DNA from: Patescibacteria group bacterium
GTDB taxonomy: Bacteria; Patescibacteriota; Minisyncoccia; Phycocordibacterales; XYD1-FULL-46-19
DNA: 9,895 nt
Reading direction: 5' to 3'
Assembly: GCA_030916795.1 (NCBI GenBank)
Contig: JAUPVZ010000024.1
Location: 1-9,895, forward strand
How positions within the stretch are numbered: position 1 is the first letter of the stretch; the number at the start of each line of letters is the position of its first letter. Below, one piece after another: positions 1 through 5,475 of the stretch. Below the pieces are notes generated by a model that did no database searches, was not told the origin of the DNA, and worked only from the letters and a program-made list of their open reading frames with translations. The position numbers and the translations under genes are program-made.

Positions 1-1119
1 TATGTAGGGTCGAGAACACCAAGTGTCCAGTGAGTGATGCCTGGATCGCAAGCTTGGCGGTTTCCTTGTCACGAATTTCACCCACCATAATAATATCGGG
101 ATCTTGGCGCAAAATACTACGCAAGCCATTGGCAAAGGTATAATTGATCTCGGCTTGTACCTGGGACTGGTTGATACGGCAATATCGTATTCAATCGGGT
201 CCTCTAGAGACACCACATTATATTTTTCTTTTTCCAAGGAGTTTAACATCGCATACAGCGTGGTAGTCTTACCCGAGCCAGTGGGGCCAGTGAGCAACAC
301 CAGTCCATGTGGCTTTTTGATTGATTCTTCCACCATGGTCAATTGGTTGCCCGAAAAACCAACCGATTCGAGAGAAACTAGTTTCTTTTCTGGATCCAAA
401 ATACGCAACACCACTTTTTCACCAAAATAGGTTGGAAAGGTAGAAACACGAAAATCAATTTTGCGATTTTCAATCTTGGCGGAAAAACGACCATCTTGGG
501 GTTTACGTTTTTCGTCCAATTTCATATTGGTCAAAATCTTGATCCGCGCCACCACCGCATCGTGGACTGTCTTGGGTAAAAACAAACTGGTATATAAAAT
601 ACCATCGACGCGAAAGCGCACCCGCACCTTATCGACGATTGGCTCGATGTGTATGTCCGAAGCATTACCTTCTGCCGCGTGCTGCAAAATAACACCGACA
701 ATTTTGGTGACAGGAGCTTCTTCAATAATATTAGGACCACTACCCTTTTTCTGTTCGCCGTCTTTTATCAGCTCAGTCGATGTTTTTTTATCAATAACCG
801 CCGACGCTTCAAATGCATCCAAGGCTCTATCCACTTGCCCACCCAACCCCTCGTAGCTCTTCAGGGCAATCTTGAAATCGGATTCGGAAACAACAAAAAT
901 TTTAAATGGAATATTATTTTTGGAAGCAATAAATTGCAAGGCATCCCGAGCCTCAATATTATCCGGATCTACCATTCCCACCTGAAGAACCCCATCGTTA
1001 AAATCTAGGGGAATAAATCGATAATAACTAGCGGAGTCTTCGGGAATGTACTTTAAAACATCAAAAGGAATACGATCCCCCGCCAGTGTCGCTACCGGAA
1101 TAGTAGGAGTGTCATCCAT
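1..1119 (-). CDS. pilB: PilB/GspE-type pilus assembly ATPase, partial, with apparent frameshift
   Basis: This is a cytoplasmic hexameric ATPase of the type II/IV secretion superfamily that powers pilus extension. The ATG at 1119 lies 11 bases after the stop of the upstream gene. Residues 1-130 or so form the N-terminal GspE/MshEN-like domain. The catalytic core follows, with the conserved SDIHIEP, RFRVDG and [10 protein letters not shown] stretches. Walker [10 protein letters not shown] is at residues 278-286 (Lys284) and the Asp box LEDPIEY is near 305-311. After residue 314 (codon 180-178) the frame must move by one base to continue as [27 protein letters not shown] (Walker B) and [14 protein letters not shown] (His box). 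The unshifted frame stays open to the window edge but is nonsense. A full protein is usually about 560-580 residues, so the 3' end lies outside. The family call is firm. Whether the gene is broken in the cell or only in the assembly cannot be told here. Confidence 0.93.
   Translation of the reverse strand, partial: MDDTPTIPVATLAGDRIPFDVLKYIPEDSASYYRFIPLDFNDGVLQVGMVDPDNIEARDALQFIASKNNIPFKIFVVSESDFKIALKSYEGLGGQVDRALDAFEASAVIDKKTSTELIKDGEQKKGSGPNIIEEAPVTKIVGVILQHAAEGNASDIHIEPIVDKVRVRFRVDGILYTSLFLPKTVHDAVVARIKILTNMKLDEKRKPQDGRFSAKIENRKIDFRVSTFPTYFGEKVVLRILDPEKKLVSLESVGFSGNQLTMVEESIKKPHGLVLLTGPTGSGKTTTLYAMLNSLEKEKYNVVSLEDPIEYDIAVSTSPRYKPRSIIPLPMACVVFCAKIPILLWWVKFVTRKPPSLRSRHHSLDTWCSRPYI
173..180 (-). 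other. Apparent -1 frameshift (missing base) inside pilB
   Basis: Reading the minus strand, codons up to GCC (180-178) are in the frame of the ATG at 1119. From ATC (175-173) onward the conserved GspE sequence continues in another frame, leaving two orphan bases (177-176) where a full codon is expected. Family members have one residue here, between the EYxI segment and [IV]NQSQ, so one base is missing. The site is not a homopolymer and shows no obvious slippery heptamer. Confidence 0.85.
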
Positions 1120-1130
1120 AAATATATAAT

Positions 1131-1553
1131 TTAGGCGCCCGGATTATTTTCGGCCCCAGCTTCAGTAGAATTTCCTGTGTCCCCGCCTGTATCTGGTGTA
1201 CTTGGCTCAACATCACGCAACGACAGATTGCCTACCCCAAACGGGGCAAATGGGTTGGCTCGACCCTGAGGCAAAGTAGCAATTGGGGTAGTAAAATTGA
1301 CCAAATCTGAAGCAAAAATACGATTCTCAAAGATGCGACCGTCTAGGTCGACAGTTTGTAAAGATTCTAACAAGATTAGGAACTCCGAGGTTTCAGCCGA
1401 CAAAACATTGGTACCTTCGGCATTAGGGCCACCCGACAAACTAGCCGTACCAGCAGTGTCTGACCCACTAAAAAAGAAATAATACCCTACCACTAGGGCA
1501 GCGGCGGCCAAAATCGAAACTAAGATATTTAAAAGTAATTTTTTTTGTTGCAT
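1131..1553 (-). CDS. Small membrane-anchored protein of the pilus operon (PilP position)
   Basis: This 140-residue protein lies between pilO (6 bases upstream) and pilB (11 bases downstream), the place held by pilP in classical type IV pilus operons. A short basic N-terminus (QQKK) precedes one hydrophobic segment at residues 6-28, so most of the protein should be extracytoplasmic. A Gly/Ser/Thr-rich linker follows. The compact core at residues 57-106 contains LLESLQTVDLDGRIF and ends in GRANPFAPFG (97-106), which recalls the DPFxPF-type motif of PilP/PulC-like proteins. The tail, 115-140, is acidic, low-complexity and rich in Gly, Asn and Thr, and probably disordered. No cysteine or lipobox is seen. 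The link to pilus assembly rests on operon position; the PilP analogy is inference. Confidence 0.8.
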   Translation of the reverse strand: MQQKKLLLNILVSILAAAALVVGYYFFFSGSDTAGTASLSGGPNAEGTNVLSAETSEFLILLESLQTVDLDGRIFENRIFASDLVNFTTPIATLPQGRANPFAPFGVGNLSLRDVEPSTPDTGGDTGNSTEAGAENNPGA

Positions 1554-1559
1554 AGCGGT

Positions 1560-2132
1560 TTATTTGAGCCAATAAGTTTCGACAGTCATTTGATAACTAT
1601 TTCCCCCTTTTGCCTCAGCATTAGAAAATGACAAATCTTTGACCTCTAAGATTCGCAGGCTGGTCGAAATATCATTTAAGAAGTTTTTGAAATCGGCATA
1701 GCCACCCGTCACAGTAAATGACACAGGCACTGTCGCCACCATCGGCTTGCCTTCGGCTTCAGCGGCGCGCGCTTTGTCGCTCTTACGCAACTCCACATCG
1801 CTAATTTTCATATTAGAACGACCGGCAATATTGTTTATATCTACAACCAGCTGAAGGTCATCAACCCCGTCTGGTAGAAAATCATCAAGGCGTTGGATTT
1901 TCTCTGCCGAGATGGCTTCTACTTTTGTTTTTAGTTCGGCCGAACGTTCAGCGAGAGCCTCGGCATCCTTTAACGCTTTATTTAAAGCCACTTTTTCGTT
2001 ACGTAACTGGACGATATTGGATTTGCCGTCACCCAAAAACCCGTCTCCGCGAATAATCGGGTCGGTCAAGCCAAAATAGACACCACCGCCCGCCAAGATA
2101 AGTATTATAGGTAAAATAATTTGCACAAACAT
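1560..2132 (-). CDS. pilO: PilO-like type IV pilus inner-membrane assembly protein
   Basis: PilO forms, with PilN, the bitopic inner-membrane subcomplex that couples the cytoplasmic PilM ring to the periplasmic side of the pilus machine. The protein has 190 residues. A hydrophobic segment at residues 3-23 spans the membrane. A charged heptad-like region at about 41-80 (repeated Lys, Glu, Ala, Leu) looks like the family's coiled coil. The globular domain begins with the conserved-looking RLDDFLPDGVDDLQLVVDI (81-99), and a beta-rich stretch VPVSFTVTGGYADFKNFLND is typical of the PilO ferredoxin-like fold. The ATG at 2132 starts one base after the pilN stop, so translational coupling is likely; no Shine-Dalgarno sequence is visible. 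The sequence is divergent from proteobacterial PilO, so operon order supports the call as much as motifs do. Confidence 0.87.
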   Translation of the reverse strand: MFVQIILPIILILAGGGVYFGLTDPIIRGDGFLGDGKSNIVQLRNEKVALNKALKDAEALAERSAELKTKVEAISAEKIQRLDDFLPDGVDDLQLVVDINNIAGRSNMKISDVELRKSDKARAAEAEGKPMVATVPVSFTVTGGYADFKNFLNDISTSLRILEVKDLSFSNAEAKGGNSYQMTVETYWLK

Positions 2133-2133
2133 A

Positions 2134-2721
2134 TTAATTGGCGGAATAGGCTAATAATGATGGGACTGGCATCAACTCTAGACTAAAGGTGACATTGCCA
2201 GCTTGGTCTAACCCAAGGTTAGAAAACACCGCTCCCCGGATCGAATTGTTGCCCTCAAAGACTTTCAACTGAGCTGCCAGGTCGGTATAGCCCGTAGCCA
2301 CTCCTTCAAAAAATACTTTCTCACCATCTAGATCAATCTTGGTATAGCGCACCGAGTGCAAAGTTAGTCTCTCTAGTAAATCAAACAAGGGTACTAGTGT
2401 CGTATGGCTATTGATCAAGCTTTCAGCCACTTTCATTTTCTTGTCCAAACGGTTGTAGCGGTTGATACTGTCGATACCGAGCTCTTTGCGGGTATTGTCC
2501 ACCGTCGCCTTTAGACCGCAAGCGGTACCATCGCCGGCACAAGGTTTGTTTACCTGTAGATCAAGCACGTAGCGATAGCTATATGCACCAGCAAACAAGA
2601 ATAAAGATAATCCGATGATGACCAGAGCAATCATCATCATAATACCCATCGTAGATTCACGACGTGGACGCATTCCCACACTTTCTCGTGGAATAAATGA
2701 TGATTGATTTTGTATCGGCAT
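2134..2721 (-). CDS. pilN: PilN-like type IV pilus inner-membrane assembly protein
   Basis: PilN is a bitopic protein whose cytoplasmic N-terminus binds PilM and whose periplasmic domain pairs with PilO. Here 195 residues begin with a 24-residue cytoplasmic segment (FIPRESVGMRPRRES), a single membrane span at about 26-48, then a coil-like linker and a PilN/PilO-type ferredoxin domain from about 100 to 190. The family's conserved INLLP-like PilM-binding motif is not obvious; FIPRE at residues 9-13 may replace it. Two cysteines, C61 and C68, sit just outside the membrane and could form a disulfide. The gene follows pilM after 24 bases and runs into pilO with a one-base gap. No Shine-Dalgarno sequence is seen. 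The assignment rests on topology, size and position between pilM and pilO. Confidence 0.85.
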   Translation of the reverse strand: MPIQNQSSFIPRESVGMRPRRESTMGIMMMIALVIIGLSLFLFAGAYSYRYVLDLQVNKPCAGDGTACGLKATVDNTRKELGIDSINRYNRLDKKMKVAESLINSHTTLVPLFDLLERLTLHSVRYTKIDLDGEKVFFEGVATGYTDLAAQLKVFEGNNSIRGAVFSNLGLDQAGNVTFSLELMPVPSLLAYSAN

Positions 2722-2745
2722 ATAATAATTAGTTCAATATATAAA

Positions 2746-3876
2746 TTATAACTCTTCTAGCCCCCGCAATGCTAGTCCGATAGACACAGCAAACTCTGGG
2801 CCAACCGCTTGTAAAATATTTTCTAGGAAGGCCGGCGCTTCAACTCGATCAAATGGTGTACCTAAAACAACTGGGGCATACACACTTTCTTTGGCAACCT
2901 CGGGCAAGCCACGTAACAAGGCCCCGCCACCGATCAAATAAACTTTCTCTACACTGCGACTGCGTTTCTTCTGATATTCTACCATTACTTGGTTCACTTC
3001 GTTAAAGATGTATTCCACAATTGGGCTGAGAGTCTCGCCCATATCTCTATCGCCCACCCTTTCGACCAAACCAACTTTTCTTTTTATCTCTTCGGCTTTA
3101 GCAAAAGAAACATTTAACGAACGAGCAATCGCCAAAGTCACATCTTGGGCCCCTTTGTTTATAGTATGAGACAAACGCACCGTACCTTGGTCGAGAATAA
3201 CCACTTTGGTAGTGGCTGCTCCCAAATCAACAATCACCGTTGCACCACGGTTGCCATATAAAGAGGCGCGCATTGCACTAAAGGTTTCGATTTCCAAAAA
3301 CTTTGCTTCCAGTCCGGTCTGGCGGGCAATCTCTTCGTATTGTTTGATAGTATCTTTGTGGATAGCTACAATCAAAACCTCAACCTGCTTCATCTTGGAC
3401 ATTTCATGACCACCAGTAGGTAGGTTGTGTGGTGCATTTGGCTCTTCGGGCCCAAGCAATTCTTCACGCATATCGGGAATAACCGACCAGTCAAGCATCA
3501 CCTCGGAAATAGGAACTGGGATATATTTGCGCGCCTCCAGTGGCACCATCTGCGCTAGTTTGTCATCTGGCAATTCTGGTACATCGATAGTCACCAACAA
3601 GCTAGAGCGAAGCGGAATAGAGATCGCCCCACTTTTGGTGGTAATATTGGCCTCTTTGAACAAATCTTTAATAAGTTGAGACAGAATATCTGGCCCCAAA
3701 GCCACCGCTTGGCCCACCGCTTTTTCCATATATGGACCAGTCGCCAGCTCGCCGTACGTTTCCAAGATGACGCGCCCTTTATCTTTGCGCAACTGAATAA
3801 CCTTCACCGATGACGAGCCGATGTCGAGACCAATCACACTATTTTGTTTTTTGAAAAGGCCAAAGAGTGAGGCCAT
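2746..3876 (-). CDS. pilM: PilM, actin-like type IV pilus assembly ATPase
   Basis: PilM is a cytoplasmic ASKHA (actin/FtsA-like) protein that binds the N-terminus of PilN and forms a ring at the base of the pilus machine. The 376-residue product shows the three nucleotide-binding motifs: phosphate 1, GLDIGSSSVK (16-25); phosphate 2, VIVDLGAATTK (about 214-224); and the adenosine motif YLIGGGALLRG (near 312-322). An amphipathic N-terminus (MASLFGLFKK) precedes the first motif, as is usual. A loop rich in Gly, Pro and Asn (EEPNAPHNLPTGGH) looks like an insertion in the 1C/SHS2 region. The ATG at 3876 is the first gene of the minus-strand operon and diverges from comF across a 65-base AT-rich gap. 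No Shine-Dalgarno sequence is present. Length and motifs agree with the family. Confidence 0.95.
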   Translation of the reverse strand: MASLFGLFKKQNSVIGLDIGSSSVKVIQLRKDKGRVILETYGELATGPYMEKAVGQAVALGPDILSQLIKDLFKEANITTKSGAISIPLRSSLLVTIDVPELPDDKLAQMVPLEARKYIPVPISEVMLDWSVIPDMREELLGPEEPNAPHNLPTGGHEMSKMKQVEVLIVAIHKDTIKQYEEIARQTGLEAKFLEIETFSAMRASLYGNRGATVIVDLGAATTKVVILDQGTVRLSHTINKGAQDVTLAIARSLNVSFAKAEEIKRKVGLVERVGDRDMGETLSPIVEYIFNEVNQVMVEYQKKRSRSVEKVYLIGGGALLRGLPEVAKESVYAPVVLGTPFDRVEAPAFLENILQAVGPEFAVSIGLALRGLEEL

Positions 3877-3941
3877 AATAAAAGTAGGTTTCGCTATTTA
3901 GCAAACATTCTATAATAATAAGTATATCACGAAACATAAAT
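3877..3941. promoter_or_regulatory. Divergent promoter region between pilM and comF
   Basis: This 65-base AT-rich gap is the only upstream space for both the pilM operon (-) and comF (+). On the plus strand TATAAT at 3911-3916 is a good -10 match, leaving about 20-25 bases of leader before comF, but no convincing -35 is placed 16-18 bases upstream. On the minus strand the same stretch reads TTATTATTATAG, which could supply a -10 for pilM. The exact start sites are inferred and weakly supported. Confidence 0.4.
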
Positions 3942-4607
3942 ATGATGATGAAGTTTTGGATAAAACTTATCCACATTGTTAATCAAATATTTTTTCCTAT
4001 AAGTTGTGTGGGTTGTCGCCGACCAGATATTTTGCTGTGTCAGGATTGTGATGAAAAATTAACTCCGAGCGACAATCTTGATGAACAAACTATTACCGCC
4101 CTCGCCTACTCTGATGTAGCAGTAAAGCAACTGGTCTGGCTTATGAAATATCGTGGGTCAAAGCAAGCAACAAATATTTTGGCGGAGAAGTTGCACCAAA
4201 AGATTTTGTATCACTTGTCCGACTTGCCAGATTTTTATTTAGTAAAAGAAAAGATTCTGCTAGTCCCTGTCCCAATGACCAAAAAGCACGAACGTAAGCG
4301 TGGATGGAACCAAACCAAAAGATTGGCCGAAGCCATGACCGAACTTTCTCCACACACTTATGTGGTGAGTAATGCCTTAAGGAAAATCAGAGAGACCAAA
4401 AGACAAGTATTGTGCCAAAACAAAAATGAAAGAATTAATAATTTAAAAAATTGTTTCGAGCTAGCCCCAAATATTGATCTAAATAATAAAATAGTGATTA
4501 TTATAGACGATGTCACCACCACCGGAGCGACTATGGCCGAAGCTGTCAGAGTATTAAAAGAATCTTCTCCGCGATACCTATACGGCGGGGTCGTGGCTCA
4601 TAGCTAA
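3942..4607 (+). CDS. comF: ComF family phosphoribosyltransferase-like competence protein
   Basis: ComF-type proteins combine a zinc-ribbon with a phosphoribosyltransferase fold and are needed for uptake of single-stranded DNA in natural transformation; the precise substrate is not settled. The 221-residue product has the four-cysteine ribbon C22-x2-C25...C33-x2-C36. A conserved block follows, with LMKYRGSKQ near residue 67 and VPVPMTKKHERKRGWNQ near 110. Near the C-terminus is the PRPP-binding loop VIIIDDVTTTGAT (185-197, Asp189-Asp190). Three tandem ATG codons (3942, 3945, 3948) could each start translation; the family N-terminus does not decide between them. The stop overlaps the first base of the following terminator. 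Lying next to a type IV pilus operon fits a DNA-uptake role. Confidence 0.94.
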   Translation: MMMKFWIKLIHIVNQIFFPISCVGCRRPDILLCQDCDEKLTPSDNLDEQTITALAYSDVAVKQLVWLMKYRGSKQATNILAEKLHQKILYHLSDLPDFYLVKEKILLVPVPMTKKHERKRGWNQTKRLAEAMTELSPHTYVVSNALRKIRETKRQVLCQNKNERINNLKNCFELAPNIDLNNKIVIIIDDVTTTGATMAEAVRVLKESSPRYLYGGVVAHS

Positions 4608-4648
4608 AACAAAAACCCCGGTCGCCTAGGCGACCGGGGTTTTTGTTT
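4607..4648. terminator. Perfect palindromic bidirectional terminator between comF and SWIB gene
   Basis: Both 21-base arms, 4607-4627 and 4628-4648, are exact reverse complements. The core CCCCGGTCGCCT/AGGCGACCGGGG is GC-rich and is flanked by A-tract and T-tract (TTTTTGTTT), so the stem is followed by a U-run whichever strand is transcribed. It sits between the convergent comF and SWIB genes and should end both transcripts. Confidence 0.93.
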
Positions 4649-4652
4649 ATAT

Positions 4653-4907
4653 TTATGACAAATGGGCGGAAACCAATTTGGTCATCTCAAACATTGTTAC
4701 TTCCTTTTTGCCAGCGAAAACTTTTTGTAGTTTTTCGTCTGCCAAGATGTTGCGCTTATTGGCCGGGTTCTGAAGATCATTTTTCTTAATATAAACCCAG
4801 ATCGCTTTTACCACTTCGGACCGAGGCATTGGACCCTTACCTACTACGGCGGCAAGATCATCGCTCACCGTCATTGGCTTCATAAAGGCAGAATTTGCTT
4901 TAGGCAT
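4653..4907 (-). CDS. SWIB/MDM2 domain-containing protein
   Basis: The whole 84-residue protein is a single SWIB/MDM2 domain. It begins with FMKPMTVSDDLAAVVGKGPM (residues 8-27), followed by the helix PRSEVVKAIWVYIKKNDLQ, the characteristic NPANKRNILADEKLQKVF (47-64), and the closing TMFEMTKLVSAHL. In eukaryotes this domain occurs in chromatin-remodelling subunits; in bacteria it is known mainly as small stand-alone proteins or topoisomerase I fusions in Chlamydiae and some other lineages. Its function in bacteria is not established; a nucleoid or DNA-topology role is inference. The ATG at 4907 has no Shine-Dalgarno sequence. The stop lies 4 bases from the shared terminator. A nested inverted repeat lies just upstream (4927-4973). 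Confidence 0.93.
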   Translation of the reverse strand: MPKANSAFMKPMTVSDDLAAVVGKGPMPRSEVVKAIWVYIKKNDLQNPANKRNILADEKLQKVFAGKKEVTMFEMTKLVSAHLS

Positions 4908-4926
4908 AATTTGCTTAAATAATTGT

Positions 4927-4973
4927 TAATCAAATGCAGTGTCTTGTAATTTTAAGACGCTATCTTTTGATTA
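4927..4973. repeat. Nested inverted repeat upstream of the SWIB gene
   Basis: The outer arms TAATCAAA (4927-4934) and TTTGATTA (4966-4973) are perfect. The inner arms AGTGTCTT (4938-4945) and AAGACGCT (4954-4961) pair with one G-U wobble around an 8-base AT-rich loop. It lies 19 bases before the SWIB ATG, so it could be an operator or a 5'-leader hairpin for that gene. It lacks the GC-rich stem and U-run of a typical terminator. Confidence 0.55.
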
Positions 4974-5167
4974 TATCACTTCCTAGTCATCTTGGCGAGT
5001 GGCTTGTGCATATTGGCCCATATTTCCAGCAATTCTCTCGATTGAAAGATATGCCAAAAACTGCTAGTATCAGCAAGTGTCTAGGGCTAAACCAATCTCA
5101 AAGATTGTTCGCCTAGGCATTTAGATAATGAGTGTTTTTAGGGCTAATCCGCCAGAGACGGACGCCC

Positions 5168-5194
5168 AACCATGTTTCTTCAAAAAACATGGTT
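5168..5194. repeat. 10-bp hairpin immediately upstream of tRNA-Ser
   Basis: AACCATGTTT (5168-5177) is an exact reverse complement of AAACATGGTT (5185-5194), with a 7-base loop. It ends three bases before the first base of the tRNA. It may form in the precursor and help define the 5' leader, or it may be part of the same palindrome-rich intergenic family seen downstream. Confidence 0.6.
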
Positions 5195-5197
5195 TAG

Positions 5198-5286
5198 GGA
5201 GAGTTGGCTGAGTGGCCGAAAGCGCCTCACTGCTAACGAGGTAGGGGCTTTAAAACCCCTCGAGGGTTCGAATCCCTCACTCTCCG
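5198..5286 (+). tRNA. tRNA-Ser(GCU)
   Basis: A full class II cloverleaf is visible. The acceptor stem is GGAGAGT (5198-5204) paired with ACTCTCC (5279-5285), with discriminator G at 5286, as expected for serine. The D-arm runs GCTGAGTGGCCGAAAGC. The anticodon loop CTGCTAA (5230-5236) carries anticodon GCT at 5232-5234, which reads AGC/AGU. The long variable arm AGGGG/CCCCT marks tRNA-Ser. The T-arm is GAGGG-TTCGAAT-CCCTC (5262-5278). CCA is not encoded, so it must be added by a nucleotidyltransferase. The bottom pair of the anticodon stem, A5229 with C5237, is a mismatch. The last three bases also form part of the next inverted repeat. Confidence 0.96.
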
Positions 5287-5450
5287 CAGTTTTGAAACGC
5301 AGTGAAAAACTGCGGGAGTAGTCGTGCCTTGAATGGCACGGCGTGAGGGATTCGAAGCCCGATTGAGCATATTTTATGAGCCTCAGCGAAATAAAATATC
5401 CAATCGGGGTACTGAAACTGTAAGTTTCGAATCCCTCACCCTCTACCCCG
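5284..5450. repeat. Block of nested inverted repeats containing tRNA T-arm copies
   Basis: Three hairpins follow the tRNA without a gap. Hairpin A pairs CCGCAGTTTT (5284-5293) with AAAACTGCGG (5306-5315). Hairpin B pairs CGTGCC (5323-5328) with GGCACG (5335-5340). Hairpin C is long and branched. Its outer stem pairs GTGAGGGATTCGAA (5343-5356) with TTCGAATCCCTCAC (5426-5439), its middle stem CCCGATTG (5358-5365) with CAATCGGG (5401-5408), and its inner stem ATATTTTAT (5369-5377) with ATAAAATAT (5391-5399). The outer 3' arm is identical to tRNA-Ser 5267-5280, so this block carries both a direct and an inverted copy of the T-arm. It may be a structured RNA, a tRNA-derived palindromic element, or a remnant of an insertion. 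I do not recognise a named RNA family. Confidence 0.7.
5426..5439 (+). repeat. 14-nt direct repeat of the tRNA-Ser T-arm end
   Basis: TTCGAATCCCTCAC here repeats tRNA-Ser positions 5267-5280 exactly. The following bases are also similar (CCTC against TCTC). Direct copies of a tRNA 3' end are typical of integrase attachment sites, but only about 145 bases separate the copies and no integrase is present. Confidence 0.6.
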
Positions 5451-5475
5451 TTGACTCCACCTAGTTATTTCCTCC

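Larger units (their letters stand above)
4908..5197. other. Non-coding stretch upstream of SWIB gene and tRNA-Ser, with hairpins
   Basis: No credible protein gene is seen in these 290 bases. Three hairpin-forming stretches are present. The first is the nested repeat at 4927-4973. The second has CAATCT/AGATTG (5093-5098 with 5102-5107), enclosed by CTAGG/CCTAG (5081-5085 with 5112-5116). The third is a 10-bp stem at 5168-5177 with 5185-5194 that ends three bases before the tRNA. A weak -10 candidate, GATAAT, lies at 5124-5129 and could serve the tRNA, without a clear -35. Roles are unknown. Confidence 0.5.

Noticed and set aside
104..856. Plus-strand open frames opposite pilB
   Set aside because: They overlap the conserved GspE coding sequence on the other strand, and their translations show no family features; they are antisense shadows.
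4934..5116. 60-codon plus-strand open frame before the tRNA
   Set aside because: It runs through two inverted repeats, has no ribosome site, and its translation shows no domain or signal; more likely non-coding.
5267..5439. Genomic island bounded by attL/attR at tRNA-Ser
   Set aside because: The direct repeats of the tRNA end are only about 145 bases apart, with no integrase or cargo between them; at most a remnant. The inverted copy between them fits a palindrome better.
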